A DNA stretch of 64,000 nucleotides. Source: Fagopyrum homotropicum (taxonomy: Eukaryota > Streptophyta > Magnoliopsida > Caryophyllales > Polygonaceae). Positions 11,043-24,336 of the stretch are shown in pieces. The notes under the pieces were generated by a model. That model saw only the letters and a list, made by a program, of their open reading frames with translations, searched no databases and was not told the DNA's origin. The DNA lies in NCBI GenBank assembly GCA_033239125.1, contig BSWB01000005.1, positions 16,421,447 to 16,485,446 of the forward strand, in the 5' to 3' direction. Both the position numbers and the translations under genes were made by a program. Every line of letters starts with the position of its first letter. Position 1 is the stretch's first letter.

Positions 11043-14000
11043 TCATTTCCCCCTAAAAATAAGTTTCGTCCCGAAACTTAAATTACGCCAATCAAAAGGT
11101 TGGCCTTCAAGGCACAACAAAGATACAAGTCCATTGTATCTAATCACTAAATCAAACGTCTCGTCATTTCCACCTCTAAGTGCCCCTCATAGTTTACATA
11201 AGAAACACACACCACTAAATAAGCACTCAAACATGAAAAAAAAAACATGTAGTCAATCAATATCACAAAAATACAAGGTCCAGCCCTAACTAGTCGTTTT
11301 CAAGGTTACAACTATCTCTATATCGATTTATGAAAGGTTACATCTCCTAATATCCCCAATATCTCAAGTAGCCTCGTCGGCTTTTCATAAAACCACTGAT
11401 TCCGAAAATCTTTTCATGTACATACATCACAAGTTCTTGCTACCACGTTCTAGAGTGGTTATCGGATATCTAACCGGTATCATTCGGCCCAACTGTCCGA
11501 TCCTCTATTCTGAGGATCTAACTCGTGTCTAGTAGGTATTTCCTCTAACTAAATCGGTGGACCAATGGGGTTTCTCTCCTCAATAGGGTGAGGAAAACTA
11601 GTCCATCAATCACTTTCAATTCCACTTGCAATGTCTCACAAGGTTGCCTTACATAACTCACCTCTAGATCTTTTGATGACCTTCCTGAGGTTATTTATTC
11701 CCATTCCTTTCTTTCTGGTCTTCACAAACCGAGTATCCGATCTAGGATATCCCCTTATACATCTTCCGACACCTCACTCAGTGCTTAAGGCTAGTTGTAT
11801 TACCACTCACTTGGTCTTGTCTCCTAATATGACTCAGTCATATGGTTCTTCCATTAAAGAACCGTCATCTGCTCATTTTTAGTCTTAAACTGGATATAGC
11901 TTAACAACCAAAACCCGGTGGTCAATCTTTATATTCTATCGACGTCATCATATTATTTTATAGATCTCTAGTTCCACTCAAGCTTCTTACGCAGTATCAA
12001 GATCTTAGGGGATATAGAATGTATTCGCGATGACAACACTAGGCACAGAGTAATCTTACCTCACCATCGTTTGATCATAATTGCTCGATACATGCTAACA
12101 CACCATCAACATTCCACTCTTATATCCCTCACGTCTAGCAGACCGATAACATTTCTCTGACATGCAACGCAACTCGGATCTGTTCTGATATAAAATTTTT
12201 CTTTTACTCTACTCTTGAGATTATGTTTCCTATATATACGAGTACTGGTCTGTAAGTACACTCCCGTAGCTTCCTTTTCTTATCTGTCTTTCAATTCAAC
12301 TTCATAGTTACTCCCTTGAGCTTGTTAGTGCAAGCCCTACACAATACCTTTATTACATCGTTACTTCCTTTTTCATTCCATCAAGAAACTCATTCTAAAG
12401 TACCCTGCTAGGTATTAAGTTCCAAATTTACTTGTCTGCCGACATGTGACGAGGTCGGCATGCTTCACTTGTATCTATAATGGGGTACCACTCTCTTTTT
12501 ATACTTCTATGGGCACATACTTTCTCGTCTATCTTGATGGTTATACAGTTCCTCTACAAAATTTCCTGTCACTCCACGTAGCCTATTTCACGTTCCTTCC
12601 AAACGAAATGCATTTTACCAATTATCACCGTCTTACACTCGAAACGTCGTTTTCTGTACTCTCGAATTTCTTGTTATGTGGGTTAGGACCCATCACACTT
12701 CCGCTGTGTTACTTTGATAATTATGTTGTCACCCGTTAATCATAAGGACATTTTCCGTGAGTCCAAAATGATTGACCCCAAAACTCTTCCTCTCGATTAC
12801 ACCATACGTCCTATCCGGATGAAGTACCCAATACCTTCCTTATTTGCCTTAAGGAACTAAGATGACGGTTGGAAGACGACCTCTTCCGTTTACTTTTGGA
12901 ATTCTTCTAACATGGATCCAAACTCTCTGACTCATCCGGAGTTGATCTTAACCAGCCAATAAGAAATCTCTAACACAATTCTCTTCATGCCTTTAATTAA
13001 TCAAAGAAAGTTGTCATTACCTACTTAAGGAAATCCTCCAAGGCATCGGTAAGGCTAATTCATAAATCCACAGTCACGAATATCTCTTCTTAACGGCACA
13101 TAACTCACCAATACCAGCAACACTTGCACGTCCTCCGTTGACATTGATTAGCCTACAGTTGACTTACCTCAATATCTCTTACTCACTCTTCTTATACTTC
13201 TACTGGCATAAAATTTGGTAAGCCTCAACTACTCGGTTAATCCTTTCCCTTCGTTAGTTTGTTATATCCTTCCCACTTCCATTTCCTTAGGCCAACTCTA
13301 ATTCTCGAGTCCCCTCGGTCATTCTCTCATGTTCCTTCCTTAGTGTTGTTTATAATATTGCTCCGTTGGACTCTATTGATTCTGCTACCGGCCTCCTACT
13401 CTTTTTGATACTGGCGTTGTGATTCCTCACCACTTCTTATCTCTCTAACGAGGTTAAAACTCCTCTACCCTTGTAGGGTTCTATCTTCGCTCTTACTCTC
13501 AATTACAGGTCTTCATTCCGTGCATCTCTTAGTCACAAAGGTTTCTTCCGCAATTATCGTAGCAGAATCATCATTTTCCTTGTATGAAATGCTATGCACA
13601 CTCTGTCCTATCTGACATAGAACCTTATCAAAAGTTTATACTTCTTACTCCTCTAGTTCTCTTTTTTTTTTTTCCATCTGTACTAGTTGTGATATGTACC
13701 TTTTTCCTAGCCCGTAGGTAGTAAATCACTTATATAATTCCTTTGGTCTCAAATGACATAAGGGGGTCATTCTTGGCTGTATAGTCTTTCTTCTTAAGTT
13801 CTTAATTAGAGTTATTGACTCGAACATACTCCAGGTTACTATTAAGGGTACTAGCACGTCTACCGATTTAGCTTCACGTTTGTCTTTGTTGATCTCTTGA
13901 AGGGGTCCTCCACATGTCTATAAAATTCTTTTATAAGTCTATGGTTATCTTCCTTAACTGTTAGCCCGTTACTACTAGTTGACCCGCACGTGTTATGTCT

Positions 14001-14792
14001 CAGTTATTACCAACTAGTCTGTAGTTGACCTTCTATAACATCACGGACTTATGGTTCTTCTATCTCTTTTGGAGTTTGATACACTTGGTGAAATCTATTT
14101 TCTCCAGTCCTTCAGGTTCTTCCAAATCTACACTTCTCTTGTTCTCTTATGGGGTCACTATACTCTTTTGAGTCTAGTCCTAACATTTATCTGTCGTCAA
14201 GGAGTTTATCAAGGCTTCCACGATAACTTGTAGGCGTGTCTTCACAATTCTTCTTACTTGTTCATCATCGGTTTGCGGTTCTCTATATGACTGTAATTGT
14301 TGGTAACTCAGATCTTTATGTGAATGAGAAGTTATTGGGGACTACTTAGTCCACCAAAATCACTTTCCCACACTCTTCCCTTTACTTGATGTTATTTTGG
14401 TCATGATACCTTATAGAATTCCGTTGTCTCAGCTTTTGACTTCTCGTTTCCTTAATACTTACGTCGATGTTCTTTCAAAATTCTTGTATCCTTGAAGGAC
14501 TCCACATGCTTCCATGGTTATAACATTTCTTTCTCGTCTTTAAACTCATTGTCTGTCTTTGCACCCTTTAATCCTCACAACTGATCACCACCCAATCTTC
14601 TTTGTACTCTCATGCCCATGCTTGTATATGGCGGTGTCCGCCTCGATGGTAACGTCCTTTACTCCACACATCTCGGTTGTACTCCCGTTTTATGATTCTT
14701 GTTCCCTTACTGTTATCTCTAATCCGATCTCTTGTCGTCTCTTGCATGATTCTTCTAATTCATCTCTCAGCCTCATACGACCAAGTCCCTTG
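11043..14792 (-). pseudogene. Gy-A internal region, PPT-side part, decayed
   Basis: Next to the LTR are the polypurine tract (reverse of TCATTTCCCCCTAAAAAT, 11043-11060) and the palindrome AAGTTTCG-TCC-CGAAACTT (11061-11079). A relic of the chromodomain tail lies near 11360-11420 (TCAAGTAGCCTCGTCGGCTT matches Gy-B around 17757). The remaining 3.3 kb has no convincing frame. It stops at CCTTG, the Gy-B target site. Confidence 0.75.
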
Positions 14793-15106
14793 TGTAACAC
14801 CCCAAATTTTACAACTTAGGGAGTTATTGGTTAGGACCACACAGTGGGTCCCGACCTTAGTTTGACAACAACTTAACAAGATCTTACAACAAGGCACAGA
14901 TAAGGAAAAACCAGAAATCATAAAATAATTTTTAATAATGCATGAATGTGACCAGATCAACTACAGCCGGAAAACGTAATATAACAGAGTACGAAAGGAA
15001 ACAAGGTTCAACTGTAAAACCCACAAATGTAGAAACTGTAAAACGTCCTAAAGTACGACACCCCGACTGACCACTACCATCTGGATCACTCGGCATCTGC
15101 TCTAAC

Positions 15107-15561
15107 CTGTGTCAAGTCTAAACAACATATCAACAGTTAGCTAGCTATCCAAATATAAGCAAAATGATAACAACACAAACACAAGCAGAAACAAAAATAA
15201 ACAAACATCATGCTGGCACTCAACCAATTATTATCTATTATTTAAGTGATTCACATTATTCAATTTAAGTTGTGGCACGAGAATTTTTATTAGTTCTCGC
15301 CTCCGTTTCTTATCCAACTGGTGTAGGTATAGCTGACTTCCATTGGTAGCATCACTACAAACCATGTATGGACTAGTCCCGAAAGAAACCCCCAGTGCCC
15401 CGTGAGCTACTGAGCAAAATGCCACCGCCCGTTACTCTTAGGCCAAAATATAGGTCGGTAATTATATATCACAACCTATCTCTCTAACATGTCAATCACA
15501 CACCACCATCATCATTTATACTCATATTTAGAAGTCAGCTAAGTAAGCCCAAAGGACTTAC
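15107..15561 (-). promoter_or_regulatory. Intron-like module, Gy-B left LTR
   Basis: Minus strand: donor GACTCAG|GTAAGTCC, branch-like GCTAACTG, acceptor GACACAG|GTTAGAG. The donor stem is GTAAGTCC-TTT-GGGCTTAC. The second hairpin is CGAGAACT...TTCTCG (15278-15299). The identical module in the right LTR is 23179-23633. Confidence 0.5.
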
Positions 15562-15930
15562 CTGAGTCAAAGCACTCTAACACTCCTCAAATAGTCCGTA
15601 CTCGTGGTAACTCAAACGCCTGTCAGTGAAGGCATGTGTATCAAAGTCACATCTCAACGTCCAACCTCATGTGAAGGAATTACGGAAAAAGCTCTCTTAT
15701 GGTAAAAGACCATTTTACCCTTGCTATCGAAATTTCTCGAAGTTTAATTTAGAAAACTATCAATTCCCTTTGATAGTTACCCCAGTTATAAGTTACACTC
15801 TAAACTCTTCCAAGAACCAAAATGCCTCCTTACTTCTCTATTATTACTTTCTCTTCCAAACGTATGTATACCTAGGTACATACTATAACCTTTACTTCTA
15901 GTTCATATTAAAACCGTAACCAATCGGTAT

Positions 15931-15931
15931 T

Positions 15932-16014
<83 letters not shown>
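15931..16014. repeat. (TA)n microsatellite in the Gy-B 3' LTR
   Basis: About 80 bp of almost pure TA. The matching tract in the other LTR (24003-24053 and 24341-24390) is split by a MITE. Confidence 0.95.
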
Positions 16015-16016
<2 letters not shown>

Positions 16017-17504
16017 ATATTTGTATATATATATAGCTATATACATGACGATTCCGCAACTCCCGTTCGTATGAGTAGATTACATATATATCGATCCATA
16101 TGTATAACTTTACTTCGCTTAGGTATACTTTTATTTTTATATAATATATATTTACGTATATTTATATATACCCGGCATACACAACTCCTATATACACTAT
16201 ACTAACTGATACATATTTTTTTTTATAACTTCCCGTTTCTTCTTCTTATCATACATGTATATATGGTACTATATTCATACAATTTCCATATGTATATATA
16301 TATATATACATCTCGCAGTGTACTTATAACTCATACCAGTCCAATACTCAGTGGACACTACCGGATGATGCACGTCGCTGAACTCATTACAATCAGGCAA
16401 ACCATTCCCATGTGTATATGTATATACTTCACAATATACTAGCAACTCATCAATACAAGGACTCACCTAATCACCGACGCTGGTCTAGGAGGGTGCAACG
16501 AGGTGCTGCGTCGGCACAGGGTACGGAACAGTAGAAGGCGGCGGCTCACAGTGGTAGCGATGCCCTGGTCGTCGGGAGCGGCAGTGCTACAGACCGAAGG
16601 GGGCGGCGGTTAGCATTCTCGATCGAGACCAAAGGCGAGGAGAAGGAGGAGCAACCACTTACCGGATTCCGGTGCTGCGAGGCGGCTCACTGGCATTCCG
16701 GCGGCCCCCTCGCTGGTGTCGATTTGCTACTCCTGCGTAAGTCGGCAAGCTGTGTGAGTTCCCATCAACGGAGGCGGAAGAGGAAGTAACAACGAGGGAG
16801 GAGAGTATCGCTTACCGGAGTCGACGGAAGGCGCTGGCTCGGGCGGTCGCACGGCGGTCCACGACGAGGGGAAAACGGCGGCGTCCTCGGTACTGCAGCG
16901 GTCGACGGTATATAAGAGTCGGGACAGCAAGGGAGTGCGGAGAAGAACGGAAAGAGGAGAAGGAGGCGGTAGACTTACCGGAGCCGACGGAAGGTGGCGC
17001 AGGACCCGGCGGTGGTGTCTCCGATCGAAGGCGGTAGCGGTTCGGTGGCGGCGGCGATTGCAGGAGTCCGGCGTGATGTGTGTTGTGCAGAAGGTTTGCG
17101 AGAGGGATAGCTAAGCGGCACAATAGATTAGAATGTAATTAGGGTTAATAGTGTGATTAGGTTAGGTTAAGTTATTGGGCTTAGGGTAATGGGCCGACTG
17201 TTTGGCCCAATCTGGAATTGTTGAGCGGTTAGCTCATGAAATAATTGCGGAACTCGTAACTTGTAAATTGTGTGCGGGAATTTATATAATGCGGAATTAA
17301 ATTCCGTATTTATAAATTATAATTATTTTTATTTTAAAAACGTAAATTATTTTCGGTCTTTTAATTCATCATTTTATGTGAAACTAGGTCATATAAAATG
17401 ATAGAACTAAACTCGTATTATTTTTCTTATTTATTTATTTACGATTGTCTCATCGGACTTTGGTTAATTTCCATTACCGGAACTTAAAATTTTCGGTTAT
17501 TACA

Positions 17505-17541
17505 TCAGTGCCCCCTTAAAAGAAGTTTCGTCCCGAAACTT
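17505..17541 (-). promoter_or_regulatory. Polypurine tract and palindrome of Gy-B
   Basis: On the minus strand AAGTTTCG-GGA-CGAAACTT is followed by CTTTTAAGGGGGCACTGA and the LTR. The G-rich tract is the plus-strand primer site. Confidence 0.8.
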
Positions 17542-17690
17542 AGATTGTTCCCCTTAAAAGAAGTTTTCGTTTTCTACCAAGCAGCTACTCAGGCATCAAA
17601 CAAACAAGTATCATCAAAAAGAAACGGAATCACACAAATCAATATGAAAACCGAAAAGGTCAAACAACACCACATCCGAGTACTAACTCG

Positions 17691-18119
17691 TCAAACAGAA
17701 GTAATCTCTAACCCCGCAAATAACTCGGGATAATTACGTCTAATACTCTCCTCAGTCTCCCAAGTGGCCTCATCAGCTCCTCTCCTAGACCACTGGATCC
17801 TCAACATAGGTATCTCCTTGGATCGCAGACGTCTGGCACTGCGCTCCAAGACAGCTACTGGGTACTCTACAAATGTATGGTCAGGCTCCACTATCAGATC
17901 CTCATGGCTGATGACGTGTCTCGGGTCCGGTATGTACTCTCGCAGCTGAGATACATGAAAAAGTGGGTGTACTCCCTCTAATCTCGGTGGCAGTGCTAGT
18001 CGGTAGGCAACCTCTCCGACTCTCTCTACGATCTCAAAAGGGCCGACATACCGGGGACTCAGCTTCCCCTTAATGCCAAAACGTCTAACTCCTCTCGTAG
18101 GTGACACTCTCAACCACAC
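17691..18119 (-). pseudogene. Gy-B pol, C-terminal part with chromodomain-like tail
   Basis: 142 codons continuing the pol frame after the TAG at 18120-18122. The first half is the integrase C-terminal region, with GKLSPRYVGPFEI, VAYRLALPP and HPLFHVSQLR, the usual Ty3/gypsy landmarks. The last third (ARRLRSKEIPMLRIQW...DEATWE...YPELF) matches the chromodomain tail of Tekay/Del chromoviruses, thought to guide integration to methylated-histone heterochromatin. It ends at the natural stop. The break just upstream means it cannot be made as part of the polyprotein without readthrough. Confidence 0.88.
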
Positions 18120-18857
18120 CTATGCACCTACTCTAAACTCCAAAGGTCGACGCCTTTTGTCGGCGTAGGACTTCTGACGACTCTGAGCTGCTAACATCCT
18201 TTCCCGGACTAAGGCAATCCGGGCGATGTCGTCCTCTATCTGATCTGGTACTACTCCATCAGCTTTGCTAGGCTCATCCCAACATAGCGGTGTACGACAT
18301 CTTCGCCCGTACAAAGCCTCATAAGGTGCCATCCCAATAGACGCATGCCAGCTGTTATTATATGAAAACTCTACTAGTGGGAGGTGATCTGGCCATACTT
18401 GTCCCCAATCTAGCACACATGCCCGCAACATGTCCTCTAAAGTCTGAATGGTCCTCTCGGATTGACCGTCTGTCTGTGGGTGATAGGCAGTGGTAAAGTG
18501 AAGACTCGTCCCCAGAGCAGTATGTACCTGCTGCCAAAACCTCGAGGTAAAACGTCCATCCCTGTCGGAGACGATAGTCCTCGGTACTCCATGGAGTCTC
18601 ACAATGTGTCTGGTGAACTCCTCTGCTAGACGACTTACCGGCCACGTTTCCTTAACCGGAATGAAACGTGCGGTCTTCGTCAGACGGTCTACCACTACCC
18701 AAATGGCATCAAAACCTCTGCTGAGCCTCAATCCGGTAACGAAATCCATAGAAATGTCTTCCCACTTCCAATATGGTACTGGAAGTGGGTGTAGCTCTCC
18801 TCCGGATCTACGATGCTCAATCTTGACCTGCTGACAAGTCGCACACTGGGCTACATA
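18120..18857 (-). pseudogene. Gy-B integrase core
   Basis: Between two in-frame stops. Upstream of the Met at 18749 lies the second half of the HHCC zinc finger (CATC). From that Met the catalytic core shows D in MDFVTG (residue 2), D62 in IVSDRDGRF and E98 in DGQSERT, a D-D-35-E triad with correct spacing, so the active site is intact. Integrase joins the retrotransposon cDNA to chromosomal DNA. The TAG at 18120-18122 replaces a codon just before VWLRVSP; in context it was probably CAG. Confidence 0.9.
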
Positions 18858-19529
18858 TCAGGCCACATCGGGCTTCAAACCACCCCACCAGAAGGAACGT
18901 CTCACGTCCTTATACATCTTACCCGCTCCTAGATGTACGGAGTAAGGGGTAGCATGAGCCTCACCTAGTATCCTCTGTCTCAGCTCACTGTCTGATGGCA
19001 CACAGACACGGTCTTGTTGTCTCATCACTCCATCGGCACCAATAGTGAACTGAGGTGCCTCATCTCGTGACATCCGGTCTCGGATCAGGGTCAACATCGG
19101 ACAGGTCTCCTGCTTCTGTCGGATCTCACCCAACAGGTCAGGAAGTAACTCTAAGGTGGCTAACTGATGAGCTGTATCGGGGAACTGGATCTCTACCTCC
19201 AACCAAGCTAAGTCTCTCTGTAACTGTGGCTGTACTGTCAACCGAGCTATCGCCTTCTCCTGAGGCGTCTTCCGACTCAAAGCGTCAGCAACTACATTCG
19301 CCTTTCCGGGGTGGTAAAGAATCTCAAGGTCAAAATCCTTGATCAACTCTAGCCACCGCCTCTGGCGGTTATTCAACTCCCGCTGAGTGAATATGTACTT
19401 CAGACTCTTATGGTCTGTGAAGATCTGACAGGTCGCTCCATAGAGATAATGACGCCAGATCTTAAGAGCATGTACTACAGCAGCTAACTCTAGGTCGTGA
19501 GTGGGGTAGTTCTCCTCATACGTCTTCAA
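18858..19529 (-). pseudogene. Gy-B RNase H C-terminal part and integrase zinc finger
   Basis: The same frame continued after the TAG at 19530-19532. TYEENYPTHDLELAAVVHAL, FTDHKSLKYI and GKANVVADALSRK are RNase H landmarks; the region then runs through the tether to the His-His half of the integrase zinc finger (HATPYSVH). It ends in TGA (18858-18860) where the family has Arg or Glu before YVA. The RNase H domain is therefore cut in two by the first stop and the zinc finger by the second. Confidence 0.88.
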
Positions 19530-22241
19530 CTATCGAGACGCATACGCTATGACCTTACCCCTCTGCATCAAAACACACCCCAAGCCCAGCTTGGATGCGT
19601 CACTGTACACCACAAAGTCCTCTGTACCCTCAGGCTGTGCTAAGATCGGAGCAGACGTCAATCTCCTCTTCAGCTCCTCAAAACTCTGCTGACACGGCTC
19701 AGACCAGACGAACCGAGTAGTCTTCCTTAGGAGAGAAGTAAGTGGTCGGGCGATCAGGGAAAACCCTTCCACAAACCGACGGTAATAACCTGCTAATCCA
19801 AGGAAGTTGCGAACCTCCTTAACATTCTTCGGAGGTTGCCAAGAGGACACTGACTCAATCTTCGCTGGGTCGACCTTAATCCCCTCAACAGTCACTACAT
19901 GGCCTAGGAACGCCACCTCTGACATCCAGAACTCACACTTGGATAGTTTAGCATATAGCTGACTATCCTGTAGAATCTGCAACACTGTCCTCAAGTGTCC
20001 GGCATGCTCCTCTCGACTTCTAGAGTAAACTAGAATGTCGTCAATGAAGACCACTACAAACTGGTCTAAGAAGTCGATGAAAATCTCATTCATCAACTCC
20101 ATAAATACTGCTGGCGCATTAGTGAGCCCGAATGGCATCACTACAAACTCATAATGACCATACCTAGTCCGGAATGCCGTCTTAGGTATGTCCTGATCTC
20201 TCACCCTCAGCTGGTGATAACCCGATCTCAAATCTATCCTCGAGAACACTGACGCCCCATGTAGCTGGTCCAGCAGATCATCTATGCGAGGTAGTGGATA
20301 CTTATTCTTGATGGTGACCTTGTTCAACTCCCTGTAGTCGATACACAGTCTCATCGATCCATCCTTCTTCCTCACAAACAATACTGGTGCGCCCCAGGGA
20401 GAAACACTAGGGCGTATGAAGCCCTTCTCTGCTAACTCCTCTAACTGCTTCTTCAGCTCAAGCAGCTCTATTGGGGCCATGCGGTACGGGGCCTTCGAGA
20501 TCGGTCTCGTGTCCGGCTCTAACTCGATGCTAAAGTCCACACTCCTCTGTGGAGGTAGCCTTGGTAAGTCGTCCCTGAAGACCTCTACAAACTCGCATGC
20601 GACTGGTATCTCCTCTACAGTCAGGCTCTTGCGCTCCTTCATGGCATAACACCAGAAGGCCTCGCAACCCTGTGCTATCAGTCTGGCTGCTCTCACTGCA
20701 CTGATAACTGTGCCGGACTTTCCGAGGTCCCAACCTCGGAATATAACTCTATGGCCTTCCTCCTTGGCGACAGTCACAGTCCTCCTACCAATATCCAAGA
20801 AGGCTCCATGTCTAGTCATCCAATCTATCCCTAATATCACGTCCTCATGTGCTAAGGGCATGACTAGAAAATTTACTAACCAAATCCGGCCTCCCAGGTG
20901 AATAGGGCAGTCATAAATCTCTCGAGATCCTCTAACCTTACCCCCATCTGGTAACCCAACCACAAAAGGCACACCCTCTACTGTAGCTAAGGACAACCTA
21001 TCTTCAGATGCATCTGATATAAATGAGTGCGTAGCACCCGTATCAAATAAAACTCTCACAGGTAAGTCATGGATCCAAATAGTACCTGTGGTCGCAGGTG
21101 CTGCAGGCTGCTCAGTGTTCCTCAGCTCGAACACTCTCGATGGTCCTCCTCTGGTGTCAGTAGTACTACTACGTCCTCTGCCACGACCTGATCCCTGTGC
21201 AGTACTGTATGAAGCAGGATGTCCTGGAGCCCGGTACTGCTGCTGCTGCTGACTCGGAGCTCGGTACTGAGGGGGTCTCTGTACACTCTTCTCAGCACCT
21301 GCAGGAGAAGATCCCTGCTGAGAAGAAGCCTTGCCCTGACGGCAGAAAGTAGCCCTGTGTCCCGGCTTCCCACAAGTGAAGCAAGTGACCGGTGGTTTCG
21401 GGCAGTCCGTGTTAATGTGATCACGGCCACCACAGTTAAAGCACTGTCGATCTCCATCGGGAGTCCGAACTGTAGAGTGGTAGCTGGACCTCCCCTGAGT
21501 CTGTCCTCGACCATAACCTGCTACTGCTGCATTGCTACCAGCATGTCCTGTCCTCTGCCGCTTATCCGGCCCACTAGACTGAGCTGCTTTCCTAGAAGCT
21601 GGCCTATCTCTCTCATAAGCAAAGGCCCTGTCTTGATAATCAGCCAAGGTCTCACAGCGGAATCCAGCCAGGTAGGATCGGGTACTCTCTCTCAACCTCC
21701 TGGAGAAAAGGTATACATGCTGCTCTTCTGGAGGGGCAGAAGGTCCAAGTAAGGTCAATTCCTTCTGAAATTTCTTTATAGCTGCAACAATCGGGATATC
21801 TTCAAATCCTGCCTCAATGAAATCCTGGAATCTCTCTCTCCTCAGCGAAACTGGATAGTACTTGTCTCTAACAATGTTCCTCATCTGCTCCCAGCTGGTG
21901 ACTCGGCCACGAATGGTACGCCACCATGAATGAGCATCATCTGTGAAACAGGTCTGTATCAAATCTACCTGTCGATCCACGGGGCAATGTATTGCCTCCA
22001 AAGCAGTCTCAATCTTCCCTATCCAGTGCTCCACCTCTAGCCCTATCTCTCCGCTGAATGAGGGGACCTTCTGAGAGTTGAAAGCCTTCAACCACTCATC
22101 CGGTCTCGGTGCTCTGGCCCCAGTAGGTGCTCTATCAACATCAGCCCTCCTCTCAGATACAGTCGGCACCTGAGACACTCCCTGTGTCACCTGAGCTGAC
22201 CTAGCCGGTACCACTGGTGGTACCTGAGTAAGCCTCTCCAC
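19530..22241 (-). pseudogene. Gy-B gag-protease-reverse transcriptase, open 903 codons
   Basis: The longest open frame in the window. Gag domain about residues 50-205 (WLKAFN, HWIGKIETALEAI, WWRTIRG), two CCHC zinc knuckles at 267-280 and 287-300, aspartic protease with DTGA at 400-403, and reverse transcriptase about 580-780 with FIDD at 732-735 as catalytic site. RNase H starts at about 876 (YSDAS). All catalytic residues seen are intact. The true start is upstream: the frame stays open to the C6 tract at 22547-22552, where it leaves the frame of the ATG at 22600. It ends in TAG at 19530-19532, after YASR, where the family normally has Gln. Confidence 0.95.
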
Positions 22242-22600
22242 TCTGGCAGCTTCTTCCCTGCGCTCAACATAGGCTCTGAATTCCCTGTACTCAGATGCTC
22301 CAATAGAAACACGTCCCGACTCAGTAGAACGAGCTCCTTGCGCTCCAGACCTAGCGGCGGTCTCAGGCCTGACCTCGGGGCCTACACTCTCAGCTACTTC
22401 TTCTACAGCAACCTCTGGTATGCTTGCTGCAGGTGGGTTATCTCGAGGAACTCGTCCTCGACCTCTCCCTAGTGGAGGTCTACCCCCACGACCACGCCCT
22501 CTAACAGTAGGGGTGCTATCAACTCGATCCTGTCTGACTGGAGGAAGGGGGGACGACCCATACCTCGGCCAGTCACTTGGGCAGTCCTAGTACGTGCCAT
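22242..22600 (-). pseudogene. Gy-B gag N-terminus with one-base frameshift
   Basis: ATG at 22598-22600 opens MARTR, the same start as the Gy-D gag. After about 17 codons the frame is lost in a run of six C on the coding strand (22547-22552); reading on in the neighbouring frame gives Gly/Arg/Pro-rich sequence that runs without stops into the 903-codon frame. A one-base change in the tract is the simplest explanation. The N-terminal region is low complexity and basic. Confidence 0.75.
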
Positions 22601-22849
22601 CTGCACGAATAGTAATAACTACAGTTATAAACTAGCTAATCTATCATAACAGTACAAGTCTATAATTATTCTAAGATTACCGAGATCCGCAGAGGTAGTG
22701 GTGGTCATCCGTACTTTCTATCCCAACCCGACTCTATATGCATTTTAAAACCAAAATTCTCTTTGGAAAACTCACACCCTTTTCGGGTTCTGTTTATTTA
22801 CTTATATGACCTTTTTAGAAGATTCAAGTGCCATTGTTGCCAACCTAGA

Positions 22850-22861
22850 GCTCTGATACCA
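22850..22861 (-). promoter_or_regulatory. Primer binding site of Gy-B (initiator tRNA-Met)
   Basis: TGGTATCAGAGC on the minus strand, 3 nt inside the 5' LTR end; complementary to the 3' end of plant initiator tRNA-Met. Confidence 0.88.
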
Positions 22862-22864
22862 TGT

Positions 22865-23999
22865 TGTAACACCCCAAATTTTACAACTTAGGAAGTTACT
22901 GGTTAGGACCGCACAGTGGGTCCCGACCTTAGTTTGACAACAACTTAACAAGATCTTACAACAAGGCACAGATAAGGAAAAACCAAAAATCATAAAATAA
23001 TTTTTAATAATGCATGAATGTGACCAGATCAACTACAGCCGGAAAACGTAATATAACAGAGTACGAAAGGAAACAAGGTTCAACTGTAAAACCCACAAAT
23101 GCAGAAACTGTAAAACGTCCTAAAGTACGACACCCCGGCTGACCACTACCATCTGGATCAATCGGCATCTGCTCTAACCTGTGTCAAGTCTAAACAACAT
23201 ATCAACAGTTAGCTAGCTATCCAAATATAAGCAAAATGATAACAGCACAAACACAAGCAGAAACAAAAATAAACAAACATCATTCTGGCACTCAACCAAT
23301 TATTATCAATTATTTAAGTGATTCACATTATTCAATTTAAGTTGTGGCACGAGAATTTTTATTAGTTCTCGCCTCCGTTTCTTATCCAACTGGTGTAGGT
23401 CTAGCTGACTTCCATTGGTAGCATCACTACAAACCATGTATGGACTAGTCCCGAAAGAAACCCCCAACGCCCCGCGAGCTACTGAGCAGAATGCCACCGC
23501 CCGTTACTCTTAGGCCAAAATATAGGTCGGTAATAATATATCACAACCTATCTCTCTAACATGTCAATCACACACCACCATCATCATTTATACTCATATT
23601 TAGAAGTCAGCTAAGTAAGCCCAAAGGACTTACCTGAGTCAAAGCACTCTAACACTCCTCAAATAGTCCGTACTCGTGGTAACTCAAACGCCTGTCAGTG
23701 AAGGCATGTGTATCAAAGTCACATCTCAACGTCCAACCTCATGTGAAGGAATTACGGAAAAAGCTCTCTTATGGTAAAAGACCATTTTACCCTTGCTATC
23801 GAAATTTCTCGAAGTTTAATTTAGAAAACTATCAATTCCCTTTGATAGTTACCCTAGTTATAAGTTACACTCTAAACTCTTCCAAGAACCAAAATGCCTC
23901 CTTACTTCTCTATTATTACTTTCTCTTCCAAACGTATGTATACCTAGGTACATACTATAACCTTTACTTCTAGTTCATATTAAAACCGTAACCAATCGG

Positions 24000-24057
<58 letters not shown>

Positions 24058-24336
24058 GTGGTTCCCATGAGAACACCCCTAACGTGAAAACATGAGAACA
24101 ATCGTACACCGTTGGATATGAGTATTAAGGGTTGAGATTTAGAGTAGATATAAAAAATAATAATAACTACGAATAATAATAATTAGGAATCCAACAATAA
24201 CTATGAATAATCCACTCAACCAACAATAACTACGAATAATACATTAAACGATATGACACATTCGTAACAAAACTAATAATAATTACGAATTTGTTCTCAT
24301 TTTCTCACGTTAGGGGGTGTTCTCATAGGATCTATA

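Larger units (their letters stand above)
14793..17504 (-). repeat. 3' LTR of Gy-B (2712 bp)
   Basis: Plus-strand ends are TGTAACACCCC and GGTTATTACA. It holds a (TA)n tract (15931-16014), a GC-rich block (about 16470-17100) and the intron-like module (15107-15561). It is the empty-site copy for the MITE found in the other LTR. Confidence 0.93.

Noticed and set aside
15931..16014. Telomere- or centromere-like satellite
   Set aside because: It is a simple (TA)n tract inside an LTR; no telomere repeats or satellite monomers are present.
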